64,000 bases of DNA. Source: Chlamydomonas reinhardtii (Eukaryota > Chlorophyta > Chlorophyceae > Chlamydomonadales > Chlamydomonadaceae). A model generated the notes under the pieces. The model was not told the DNA's origin, ran no database searches, and worked only from the letters and a program-made list of their open reading frames with translations. The translations under genes and the position numbers were made by a program. The stretch spans positions 3,669,910 through 3,733,909 of the forward strand of contig NC_057012.1 of assembly GCF_000002595.2 (NCBI RefSeq), read 5' to 3'. Shown here piece after piece: positions 22,986-34,000 of this stretch (positions are counted from its first letter, which is position 1; each line of letters opens with the position of its first letter).

Positions 22986-24438
22986 CAGACCTGCTGGCTC
23001 CCTCTCCCGGCTCCTTCCATCTGTTCACGGACCTGCTGTTGCTGGCGGACGCCTGCGTGCCCATGCCCTTCTTCGCGGTGGAGGGGCCCAGGCTGGAGCG
23101 GCCGGCCTCCATACCCAACGGTGCGAGCGGACGGCGGCCGGAGGGACAGGGCCGGGCTGGGATGCATACTTTTGCTTATCGGGGCAGCAGCTTGGCGCAT
23201 GCCAGCGTCCTGGGCCTCCGGTTGGACATGCTCACGTGGCGGCGGGCTTTGTACGAACACGCTGCCTGCGCTCATGCAGTGTACGGCAGCCTGACCCAGT
23301 ACGCGAGCGTGTGAGGGTGTTTGTTTGTGTACGTGTGCGGATGCCGCTTGCGCGTGTTTGGGACTGTGCCATAGCATGGTGAGAAGCGAGATGGAGGTGG
23401 TAGGGAGACAGGGCACGCAACAATTAGCTGTCTTTCGCGCGCACCGCGCGAGTATTGTTCGCATCTGCCGGCACCGGTGGTCTACCCTGTGCGCGCCCCC
23501 GCCCGGCCGCCACGTGCGCAGGTGGCTTTGTCGTACGGCCTGACGGGCAGCCGCATCAGCAGCGGCGTGGCGCTGTACCGCAACTGCACCATAATTTTTT
23601 AAAAATACTTTTTTAATACCTGTAGAATTGTCACCTTTAGAGCCATCCATATGAGCCGAAGTCATATTATTTTTTGTGTTGCCGAACCACAATCCCGCTC
23701 AAGTGCTTACCATGAGCGGCATGGACACTGCGTGTTTCGGCGTGCGTCGGGTCAGCTGCGGTGCGGGTGTTCGGCCACTGGCATACGCCAACGCGCGTCG
23801 GACCCATACATGATGCTTTTGCAGTATGCGGTGTTTTGGTAGCCTCCTAAGCCACTCTGGTGCCGTCCGCCTTTTTCGCCTGATCGCCCCAAGTCCGGTG
23901 CCCTGCCGCCGTGCCGTGCTTGTACTGCAGGCGGCGTTGGCGTCCTGGGGTCTGGAGTACACACTTATGGCTGACAACGATGAGCCCAGCGTCAATGACA
24001 CGAGCACGGATCGCCCCCGAGCCCCACGACCTCGCCGCCAGTCAAGGCGCTGACAGGCATGGCCGGGGGCATCGCGTCACACCAGGAAGTCATTCTGCCT
24101 ACGACGATTGGAGGTGGGTTCAAGGGATCGGATCGCGCAAGGAAGCAGTCGTGAACACAGTAGGGTTGAGGTCAAACGGGCCATCCAGTAAGCACGCACG
24201 CTCCAGCACCACCACGCAACGGCACCCACGTCAAGGCTCATCACTCCCAACCCCCTGCACCTTCACTTCTTGAACAATCATGAATGTAACCCCCATTACT
24301 CCAGGCGGGCTCTTGCTGGCAACCCTGGCCGTGCTGGGCGTACGTGGTCCTGGTGCGCCGGCGGCGGCAGCGAGGCGTCGGCGCGGGCGGCGCCAAGCCT
24401 GCCCCCGCCGCGTGCGTCACAGGTGCTGTGGTCTGAAG
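22986..24438 (+). pseudogene. Relic exons of an unidentified membrane-protein gene
   Basis: Four coding-like blocks follow good acceptor sites on the plus strand. They are ~22988-23118 (LAPSPGSFHLFTDLLLLADA then CVPMPFFAVEGPRLERPAS), 23522-23590 (VALSYGLTGSRISSGVALYR), 23931-24052 (AALASWGLEYTLMADNDEPS) and ~24301-24438. The last encodes LLLATLAVLG and, in another frame, AYVVLVRRRQRG, together resembling a single membrane span with a basic stop-transfer end. The second block is cut off abruptly by an AT-rich island at 23591. The frame change in the last block and the truncation argue for a dead gene copy. The family is not recognised; an algal receptor- or cyclase-like type I protein is only a guess. 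Confidence 0.45.
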
Positions 24439-25310
24439 ATAAGGAGGAGGACGGGAAGGAAGGGAAGGGGAAGGGGCGCGCCGGGGCGTAGAAGCTCAGG
24501 CACAGGGATTAAGCCAGGTCCACACCTGGGCAGTTGATTGGGCCTGGACAGTTCACGGAACGAGGCAGCAACTTGGCAGAAGAGCATGCAGGGCGCATAG
24601 CACCATTATCGATCGTACGTACTTGTCATTATACGTCATATGATGCGGGGGGCTTGGGGCGCGTGCCGCAATGTTGCTAAGCAGACTTCCACATTTGGGC
24701 ATGCTAGGTTTGATGTGGGTGCTGCCCGTGCATGCGTACTGTAAGGAGGCAGGCGCCTCCTGTCGGCAGTACTGAGGCACAAGTTACACAAGTGTGCTTA
24801 TGTGGAGTGGAGTGTGCTTATTATCGCATTTGTGATTGTGTTATTTGGCCGGCTGCACACAGGCCAGTGCAAACCGCAGTTGTTGCAGTGCATCGCATGA
24901 GCGCAGCCTTGGGCGCCGGTGGCAGACGTTATGCCCACCGCTTTACACCCCTTGTTGAAGTGAGGAGATGCTGAATATTGCTAGTGCGGTACTATGGATG
25001 GATATGATCGGCCCAAACGAGTCACGGACGCTTGACACGCATCGGGTGACGGGTGGGCGCCAAGGCTCAACCATGGATGGCAAGGGCTGGCGAGTTCTTG
25101 GGATGCTACCGTATGTGCATGGTATTTTACAGAGGGTCTACTGGAACACCGCTCACAAATGCATCAAGGAGGCTGGAATACTGACCGTGAGAGATTGTTC
25201 CCATAGCGGTTGCTCACTAGGCAGCGGAGAGAATGTGCGTATGTAATGGGAGTGGGGCCGGGGCTTGGGTTTTGGTTGGCAGTGGGTGCCGGCGGTGAGC
25301 GCGCCTCTGG
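24439..25310. other. No supported gene
   Basis: Frames are short and unbiased. The stretch lies between the relic exons and the Ty3/gypsy fragment and looks like ordinary intergenic DNA. Confidence 0.4.
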
Positions 25311-25456
25311 CTACGAGGCAGTGCCCGAAGCACCGTACGTGTGAGGGACGTGCAAGTCGCACTGGCTGACCAGATGTCCCCATCTGTTTGTGACTGCGCT
25401 AGAAGGCCACAGAGCAAGGCACGCGCAGGGCCGGCAGCTCCCCCGGATGCATGTTC

Positions 25457-25473
25457 CATTGCTTTCCATGCTT
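25457..25473. repeat. 17-bp direct repeat, copy 1, bounding the Ty3/gypsy fragment
   Basis: CATTGCTTTCCATGCTT occurs here and again at 27363-27379. It is too long for a normal LTR-element target-site duplication, and the second copy appears to be native pol sequence, so a recombination junction is more likely. Confidence 0.7.
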
Positions 25474-27362
25474 ATAGCCTCGTATAGACGTTCGTGCCCT
25501 GGATGCCCGCTGGAACCACCGTCGTGGTATTCAGCCAAGAGACTGCGCCGTAACGTGTCAACGGCGGGGACCATCACCTGTCCCCCCTGGTAGTACAGGT
25601 CGCCGACTTTTTTCAGCTTTGCTACCCAGTTCCGATTCCGGAACTTCGGATCGGATGCATACCCATCTGCAAGTTGCTTGCGGATGTCTGCGGGGATGGT
25701 TGTGCCCGCAGGTGGAGGTGCATCGCGGGTCCGTTGCCCGCGCGTGATTGCTTGCACGTGTGGATCTAGGACGAGATCGGGGTGCTGCGCCCGAAACTGC
25801 AGTACCAACATTGCTAGTTGGGCGCGTGGCACTTCTGGAACCACATCTTCATAGATGCGGCTTAGAGGGTCCGCAACATTGATGCGGCCTGGTTGGTAGG
25901 ACCACTTAACGTTTTTGTCCTGCAGGAATTCTATCCACCGAGCCTGACGGCGTGAGAGCAGTCCGTTGGCCTTCATAGAGTCCAGGTAAGTCAAGGGTTG
26001 GTGATCGGTGACCACGGTTACATCTGGCGCGCCCTCGAGATAGCAGCGCCATTCTTGTAAAGCGTGAATCACCCCCAGGGCTTCCTGGTCGGTGGTGGTG
26101 TAGTTCTTCTCAGCTGGTGTAAACCGGTGGCTGAGGAACGCAATGGCATTGCCGTTTTGCAGCAGAACTGCACCTGTTACGTAGATTGATGCGTCCGTTT
26201 TCACCTCGAAGGGTTCGGAGGTGTTGGGTAGTGCAAGCACAGGCGCGGTGATCAGCGCACGTTTCACACCCTCGAATGCCCGCTGGCAGGCGTCACACCA
26301 AAGCCAGGGTGACTTCTCGCTAGTCAGGGCTGTGAGCGGTGCTACAAGGGAGGAATACCCCTGTATGAATTTCCGGAAGTAATTGGCTAGGCCCAAGAAC
26401 GACCGAACTTGCTTGCGGTTTTGCGGCACGGCCCATTCGGCGACCGAGCGTACTTTGTCGGGGTCGACTTTGAGGCCGTCGCGGCCCACAATGTGGCCTA
26501 AGAATTTGAGTTCAGGTTTGTTGAACTCGCATTTCGCAAGCTTGGCACGCAAGTTATGCGTTTGTAGCACTTGGAAGACGTCTTCCAAGTGTCGCAAGTG
26601 TTCCTCTGCTGTTTTTGAGAAAATCATAACGTCATCGAGGTACACAAGAACAGATTTGCCCAATTGTTTAGCAAAGTAACCATTCATCGTAGCCTGGAAA
26701 GTTGCGGGTGCGTTCGTCAAGCCGAAACACAGCACCTTAAAAGCGAATTGTCCCTCTGGTGTTATGAATGCAGTTTTGGGGATGTCTGCTTTGGAAATAC
26801 GCAACTGGTGGTAACCGGACTCCAAATCGATGGAAGAGAACACAGTGGCGCCGGCCAACTGGTCGAAGATTTCTTGAATGTTAGGCATAGGATAACGCCG
26901 CTTCTGCGTTATTTTGTTTAGCGCTCGGTAGTCGAGCACCATGCGTAACTTGTGTCCGGTTGGGGACTCCGGGTCTTTCTTCTTCACGAAGATTACCGGC
27001 GCTCCAAATGGGGAGCTAGATGGCTCGATGAATATCTTAGCAAGCAGGTCAGCGATCTGCCGCTTGCATTCCGCTTTCTCGTCCGGGGACAGGCGGTAAG
27101 AGCGTTTTGCCGGGGGCACGGCGTCCGGTATGAGCGGGATGGTGTGCTCAACGGGGTCCGTGCTATCCCGTATGCCATCCACTTTCTGGAAAATGGGGCT
27201 GTATTTGTCGAGCAATGCTGAAAGCTGTGGCGTAGGAATGAGCCCGGATGTGGGCGTTGGGGAGGGCAAGTCAGGGGTTACTGCTGCCACGGAGGGGCCG
27301 CTGGGGGCGCCCTCTTCGCCTTCGGGTCGCACGAGCATTAGGAATGCCTCGGCGCCGCGTTT

Positions 27363-27379
27363 CATTGCTTTCCATGCTT
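27363..27379. repeat. 17-bp direct repeat, copy 2
   Basis: Exact second copy of the 25457-25473 sequence, at the upstream edge of the recognisable pol region (minus strand). Confidence 0.7.
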
Positions 27380-28121
27380 GGATGATCTAGGTAGGTGACC
27401 ACCCTATCCACCCGACAACTCTATGCCGCATCCCCCTCCCCCCTGGCTTCGTTTTGTTTATTGGGCTGGCATATACCAACCCCCGTGCCCTGCCCCTTAC
27501 CTTGTCCCATCCATACCCAGATACCCTGCCCTGCGCCCCTGCCCTCATCGCACTACCGGTACCCGTTTTCTCGCACCCCCTTCACCCCTTGCATCACCCC
27601 TCCGGCCCGCTCCTCCCCCCTCTGGCCCGCTTCCCAATACAACCCCGCCCAACCAAGGTGGGCGCAGCGTCCCTGTTGCAAGTCGGCTGGCAGCTCGTGC
27701 AGTCGCGCATAAACAGGTAATCAGGGTCGCAGCGAACAAAGCGCGTGCAGGTCTGACCGTGTCCGACATACAGCGCCTCGCTTCACCTACCACAACTTCT
27801 GCCTAGGTTCCCTCTTGGGCCCCCAGCTTCACAGAGTCCGAGCACTTGTGCTTGCTGAACGTAATAACAGCATTTGACGCCAGAAACACAGACGAAGCCC
27901 ACCAACGTGGTCGCCATAGTTCATTCAAAATTCACACTTGGCCCAACCTGTCGGACTATAGTTGGTCCCGCTCTTGCAGCAGGGGCGTATAGTTGTGGGC
28001 ATGCCCAGACACCTGCAGCTCATAGCATACTGGCATTGTACTATAGCTGACAGCCAACTTGAGGGCGGTTGGTCCATTTCAAGCTGCCATTGCGTAAGTT
28101 GCACAAGTTAAAGGGGCGACA
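27380..28121. other. Intergenic stretch with a plus-strand copy of the intron 3'-end motif
   Basis: At 27446-27482 GGCTTCGTTTTGTTTATTGG and GCTGGCATATACCAACCCCC resemble the intronic motif, followed by a pyrimidine-rich tract and CCCAG at 27519-27523. No exon with coding bias follows. The second half is the 5' flank of the secreted-protein gene. Confidence 0.4.
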
Positions 28122-29524
28122 ATGCTGCGCTTAATTATGCTGATAGCTTCAGCATTATTGCTGGACACGACGTTTGTCACCGCCCAAAGTTCAGACCAGA
28201 ACACTTGGGAAGGCATGGTGCGCAGCCCCAACGGCGCAAACTGCGTGCAGAAGTACAGCACGCTCATCGAGCCCTTTTACGCCATCGAGGGCTGCGCGAC
28301 ACTGGTCAGGTCCGCACTCGGTGTGGCCACCGTGAAGGCCGACTGCCCTTCCACCGCCACGGGTGAGGCGCGTTAGCGCAGCCAGGGGGGGCACCCGTCC
28401 GTGGCAGCGTGTCGTTAGAGCCGCCACGGAACCCCGGATGCTGCGCATAATCTGCAGGCTCTACCGTCTGGGTGTGCATGAGTGGCTGGAACGGCACGGC
28501 TGTGGACCAGGCAAGCGGCAGTGCCAGGGGAAAGGAGCCTGGGCGGGCCTGGGCAGTGCGGTATGGCAGCGCGCGGCCTTGGGTTGAGTGTTAGGCCAGT
28601 AAGGAAGGCGTGCCGATCGCAGGGTGCATGCGGTGGAGTTGGAGGGGAAGCTAGCAGAAGCAAGTAGCGTTCTGCGGCTCAGTGGTGCTGCCTGGCTGCT
28701 GCCACATGCAACCTGCTGTCAGCCTGCCCTCGACTACCGCAGGCCAGAATTGCTGCATGGGCAGACTTCGTCAGCAGCTGTGAAATCATGTACATCGTGC
28801 AGGTGCGCGACATGCGTGTGCTAGCGGCGGAACACAAGGGGCAGGGGTCAACACCTAGCTGTCTGCATGATGAGAGGTCAGCAGCATGGGAAGGGGCATA
28901 CGTCGTGCTGTGAGCTTGTGTGCTATCCAGCTGTCCACTATGCATTTAAATCGCTTTCCGTCATCACAACATCCCACGTTCTCTTTCCCTGGTTGGCTAA
29001 AAGCTGCTCCCTGACCGTACTCGCTTCCCCCGCCGCCCCTTCAGTGCAATCCTGCTGAGTCTGAAGACGGGTTCACGTTTCGTGACAATTCGTGCTTCCC
29101 GCGCTTCATCACCACAGCCGACTTTACAACATACTTGTCCACGCCTCCCTACTCTATCGGGCCCAACCCGTCGCCCGGATCCACTCCCACGCCCGGCCCA
29201 TCTTCGTCTCCCGCACCCACTCCCACGCCCGGCCCATCTTCGTCTCCCGCACCCACTCCAACGCCCGGCCCATCTTCGTCTCCCGCACCCACTCCAACGC
29301 CCGGCCCATCTTCGTCTCCCGCATACACTCCAACGCCCGGCCCATCTTCGTCTCCCGCACCCACTCCAACGCCCGGCCCATCTTCGTCTCCCGCACCCGA
29401 GCCCGGCACTGGTTTCCAGGGGCCCAGCAAGAAGCCCTCCCGCCGGAATCGGCCGCCGCCCAAGGGCAAACGCAGCGGCCGGCGCTCGCCGCCGCCTCGC
29501 CCCTCGCCGCGGCAGCGCGGCTAG
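28122..29524 (+). CDS. Secreted Cys-containing protein with hydroxyproline-type repeats and basic tail
   Basis: Four exons join in phase to 277 residues: 28122-28362, 28458-28510, 28743-28802 and 29045-29524. The start MLRLIMLIASALLLDTTFVT is a signal peptide, with likely cleavage after TAQ. A folded region of about 130 residues with around nine cysteines follows (CVQKYSTLIEPFYAIEGC, VWVCMSGWNGTAVDQ, WADFVSSCEIMYIVQC). From about residue 140 a 12-residue unit, TPTPGPSSSPAP, is repeated six times. The end is strongly basic (KKPSRRNRPPPKGKRSGRRS). Pro/Ser-rich repeats of this kind are O-glycosylated cell-wall or matrix modules in volvocine algae. The intron after exon 2 has a GC donor (CAG|GCAAGC). 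The globular domain is not recognised; a pherophorin-like relative is possible but not shown. TGTAA follows at 29877. Confidence 0.75.
29183..29398 (+). repeat. 36-bp coding minisatellite, six copies
   Basis: Six near-identical tandem 36-base units encode TPTPGPSSSPAP in the secreted-protein gene. Units differ by one or two bases (CCC/CCA, CAC/TAC), so they are recently amplified and likely to vary in copy number. Confidence 0.95.
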
Positions 29525-29876
29525 GCCGCCGAGCACGCTTGTGTGCAGTGCGCCGTATGCGGTACTAAGAACACATGTTGATGCACCGCGTATGGCAGGT
29601 TAGCAGATGCCTGTGGCGTGTGGTGGTGGCTGTGTATGCGTCAACTCCTGCAGCCTGCGTCGATGCATGGACAGAACATTATTGTGTCGGGCGCTGCGGC
29701 GTTGTTTCTAATTTTTGCTAGGAGTTGTGCAGGCGGGGCAGCTCCGTGGCCGTGGATACCCGCCCTCACCGTCCGTGACTTGGGTGCACTGCAAAAACGT
29801 TGATGCGTCTCATGGGAATGCTGCATTGATTGGCGAAACCCACACACGCAGCCTGAGCACCTGAGCAGCCGCACAT

Positions 29877-29881
29877 TGTAA
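29877..29881 (+). terminator. TGTAA polyadenylation signal
   Basis: First TGTAA after the secreted-protein stop codon, 353 bases downstream. A minus-strand TGTAA (TTACA at 29955-29959) lies 74 bases beyond, as expected between convergent genes. Confidence 0.55.
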
Positions 29882-29889
29882 GGTCTGTC

Positions 29890-31096
29890 CTAGTCCGGTC
29901 GAAGCCTCCAGTGTCACAGTCTCACAGACACCGAGCCAAGTAGCCCTGAGAAACTTACATCTTGCGCAATGATTACCGCGTGAACCTGGCAAGTGGCTAC
30001 AGACGGACGGAGGTGGTGGTCGAAGGGAGCAAGTGGGTTTCCCCTGGAAGGAGAAGCCTCACAACACATCACACCGCATACTGGCCCCGGCTCTACAACG
30101 TCATGTTCGCTTGTGCGTGTTGCGATTTTTCAAGCACGTCGATAACCGCCTAAAGGCCGAACTTTCCCTGCGTTCCCCCCTCACCTGCCGGACATGGTCT
30201 CCATAGGCACCGCCAGCCAGGGGTCCCCGCGGTGCAGAAACCCATCTGAAACAGCCGCCACGCAGCTGTCACAAGCCGCCGCAGGCTACCGCTTACTGTG
30301 CATGCCTACACGGCCACATCCTCATTATTGTGTACACCCTGACGCCGATTGCGCTTGGAGAGAGCTTATACAGTGCCCTCCACGGGTGCGACATTCCTCC
30401 ATGGTTATTAGGGCCATCCGTACATATGCGACATGAAGTGCGAGGGCCCGTCCTAAAGCAATTGGCATGGGTTCGGTCTGTACACGCCGCCCCCCCCCAA
30501 CCCGCGTGCCAAACCATACACGCCTGCCGTACATAGCTATGTATGTGCCACTACCGGAAGGTTGCAAACGGCTGGTCATGAAGCGCCTCACCTCAGCTGC
30601 TCAGCCGCCTACACCTGCTCACTACGCACGCAACGGTAAGCCAGCGCCTGCCGCGCCTTCGCCGCTACCCAGCTGGACGTTGATACCGGACAAGGCCAGT
30701 CCGCTTACTGCGCTCACCCGCGGGCCCGCAACCAGGCACCTGTCCAACCCAACCTCCCGCCCCGACGTCTGCACTGCAGCTTCCGCAAAGCAGCCTGCTC
30801 AGTGGATCCTTAGCAAGCTCCGTGCGACCTCTGCAGCAGACGGCGCCGTGTACATAGCTACCCCGCGGGTGTTGCAGACCTACACGGCATAGACGCATAC
30901 GTAGACGAAGTTGAGACCGGTACAGCAGGCCCTGGCAAGTTAAGTACCGCAGTACGGTATGCCAAGTCGCCAGACAGCAGGGCACTCCAGCAGATGTGAA
31001 AGTTGCTCCGCGCATAGGTCCGTCAGGTTCCCTTCAGCCCCCCACAAGCTCTCGCGCACTCAGGGCCTTATGCACCCGCCGCTTGCCCTGCTGTGC
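29890..31096. other. 3' region of the WD40 gene or intergenic; no firm exon
   Basis: The TTACA at 29955-29959 may end the minus-strand WD40 transcript, which would make this its 3' UTR or hold further small 3' exons. One coding-like minus block near 30635-30700 (LALSGINVQLGSGEGAAGAG, ending in a stop) could be such an exon, but its only acceptor does not join in phase. Confidence 0.3.
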
Positions 31097-34000
31097 TCAG
31101 CACACGGCCGCACGCCACAGCCCCTTGCTCACCTCGCTGGCCACCTCTGCCGGCCGCCACAGCGACCACATCTCGGGCCGCTGCTGCCGCGACGCCACCC
31201 ACCTGGGGTCCAGCTGCGCCTTGGTCCTGTGGGTGAGGGCAGTACCGAGTAAGGGAGTATGTGGCGTGATGCTGTAATGTGGTGCGGTGTAGTGCGCGCG
31301 TACGTGCGGCCAGGCGAATGAGAGCAAGGCATTGCACAAGTAAACACGCACGCCTGGGTTGCCCGAGCGGGCTGGGCCCGAGTCGACCACTGCCGTCACG
31401 CGTGCGCACTCACGTGGGCGCCTTGGCGGGGACGTAGTGCACTGGCGGCAACTCGTCGTACACGGCCGCGTCAAATGGCACGTTGGCGGCCCGTGTGGCC
31501 GCACGGCGTGCCGCCTCCTCCGCCGCCGCCTCGCTCATGCCCACCGCCGCTGCCGCAGCCGTCACGTCCAGCGGCAGGCCCGCGCCGGTCACCCATGCCG
31601 CCTCGGACGGCGGCGGCAGTGCACCCGGCGGCGGTGACTCCAGAACGTCCCGCAACCCTTCCATCTTGCGCAGCAGCAAGGCCGTGGCTCCGAACTGCGG
31701 TAGCGCGCCGGGAGTCGCAGCAGCTTCGGCAGCATCCTCGTCGGCCTGCATTGCCGCTGCATACGCCACATCGTCATCTTCTGAGTGCGTGACGCCCCCG
31801 CTGGGCGCCGCCGCAGCTACCGCTGCCTGGGCTTCGCGGCGGTTTGAAGGTTGGTGTGCCGGGGCGGGGCGGCTGCCGCCCAGCCGCGCGCCACCGCTGA
31901 CTCCGCCGCCGCCGCGGAAAGCAGCAAACTGACCATGCAGGGGGGACTCAGACGCAACTGGCCCAGCCAAGGTTGGGCTTCTGCCGTTCCTGCTGGGCCT
32001 GCCTGTCGCCAGCGCGCGGCCCGGCCGAGAGCCTGCGCCGGTAGCAGCAGCAACGGGCGTGGAGTTTGTGGAGGCGGGGGCCTCGGCTGCTAGCTGTCGT
32101 GCCTGCACTCGCGCCTGGTGGTGCTGCTGCCGCTGCTGCCGCAGATACGCCAGGTGCATGCGACTGCCGGCGGTGGGCTGGGCCTGGGTAGCTGCAGACG
32201 TGGCGGCCTTGCTGGACCTGGCAGCAGCGGCTGGGGCACCGCGACCGGCGGCGCCCGGTGCGGATGCGGATGGCGCCTCCGCCCGTCTCGCCGCCGCCGC
32301 CATGGTGGAGCCGGTCGCCGAGGTGCTGGGCGAGCCCAGCAGCACACCGGGCGACTGCAGCCGGCTCCGCGCGGGGCTGTGTTGGCCTGCACGAACACCG
32401 AAGCATGAATTTCATGCAGCAAGTTGACTAGGGCAGGCTGATTTACCTCCATCTGAGCAACCTGCATCCGGAAAGTGCCAAGGACCCCACACATACCGTA
32501 CACACCGGCCGCCGTACAGGCCGGTCCGCCTCGGCCGTGCACCCACCTGGTGTCGTCTCGCCCCCCCAGCTGCCCTTGTGCCGCTCCACTGCTGGCGAGC
32601 GCTCCGATGGCCTAACGACGTCCGAAAGCCCCGCCACTCCTCCATGGGTTACAGTCGCCGCAGAAGTGCCAGGCACTGGCGGCTTGCGGTGACGCAGCTG
32701 CATCAGCATCTGCCGCCCCGTCCAGCCCGCCTGCTCAATCGCAGGGCCCAACGCCGCGCCACTTGCTGCGGAGGCGGCGCCGGCGGGTGCTGCCGCCGCC
32801 AGCGGAGACGGCGGCTCGCCAGACAGCTGCATGCGGTGGCTGCTGCCTGCAGGCGACTGCCGGAGTCGTGCGGAGGGCCATGCGGGCCGACCGGGGGCCG
32901 CGGCCGCCCGCACACCGCCACGAGCACCAACCTCGACAGTAGCTGCCTGCGCCATGCCACGGCCGCTCAGGACGTCCGCATTCGCAAAGCCCTCCCAGAG
33001 GCCGGCTGCGGACACCTGCTCCTCATGCTCCTCTGGCCGCGGCAGCAGGCTGTAACCCACATGCACGCTGTCGGACGGGAGCTGCGCCGCCGTGCCGAGC
33101 CCGGCTCCGGCATCGTCATTGCCTTCCTCCTCCTGCGCCTGCTCGGCTGCTTGTGCCTCTTCCTTGCGGCTCTCCTGCTCCTCCTCAATCGGCTGCAGCT
33201 GCTCGTGGCGCCAGGCGTGCATGCGGCTCCCATGCGGATGCAAGCTCTGGTGCGGCTGTGCATCCTCGACGTCCTCATTGTTGCCGCGCCGCGATGGCGC
33301 CGGCAGGCCAGCCGCGCCGCGAGGCATGAGCGCACCGTCCTCCTCCTCCTCCCCCTCCTCCAGTTGCTCCTCGGCGCCCTGCTCTTGCCCCTCCCCTTGG
33401 GCGCTCCCGCCAACCTCCAGCTGCAGGTCTGCCAGCTGCCGACTCAGATAGGCAGCCTGCTCTAGTGGGCTGTAGCGCCGCTGGCTCCAGTCCTGCGCCT
33501 CTGCTGCCGCGTCGGCGTCCAAGTCCACTTGGGCATCGCCACCCGCGTCGTCAGCCCCGCCATCCTCATCCTGTGGCTCATCACTGGCAGGGTCGGGATT
33601 GTAGGCGTCCGCGCCCCAGCCGCCACCATCACCCGCATCGAGGGACCCCCCTGCCAGTGACTGTCCGAAGGCTTGGCTGCCTGCAGGTTGGGTTGCGCGC
33701 GGCTGAGACATGGGGAGGGTGACGAAGCGGAAGCTGCCAGCACCGGCTGCGGGGGCGGCTGTACCGGCAATGCCCGCAGAGGCAGAGATGGACGACCTGC
33801 AACGGGCAGGGGAATGAGCGGGGCTTGCGGTATGAGTGTATGACAGGTTGACAGGCCGGGTGAGGTGCAACCGAGTGGCGGCCAGGGCGCTTCGATCGCA
33901 GCATTGCCGCTGCCAGGTGTGTATGCCAGCCTGCCAGACAAGTGGCCACGCCATCGCACCTGAACCACGCCTCGCTGCCACCGCCCTCCATGGAATTGTC

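Larger units (their letters stand above)
25311..27379 (-). mobile_element. Ty3/gypsy LTR-retrotransposon pol fragment
   Basis: The minus strand encodes a long pol segment. After a spacer come the reverse transcriptase (RMVLDYRALNKIT, FSSIDLESGYHQLRI, and the catalytic YLDDVMIFS), then the connection and RNase H regions (KTDASIYVTGAVLLQNG, TTDQEALGVIHALQEW, VVTDHQPLTYL). After a linker the start of the integrase zinc-binding region appears (EYHDGGSSGHPGHERLYEAI). Gag, most of the integrase and both LTRs were not found, so it is an incomplete fossil. The long uninterrupted pol frame suggests a fairly young insertion, but with no LTR pair the age cannot be estimated. A 17-bp direct repeat bounds the recognisable part. 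Confidence 0.93.

Noticed and set aside
30635-30700. Last exon of the WD40 gene
   Set aside because: The block reads well (INVQLGSGEGAAGAGLPL) but its only acceptor joins out of phase, producing an immediate stop.
32386-32470. Helical block NQPALVNLLHEIHASVFVQ as an exon of the WD40 gene
   Set aside because: The phases of the flanking exons do not admit it: in the required frame it gives a stop, while direct joining of 32547 to 32386 keeps the frame.
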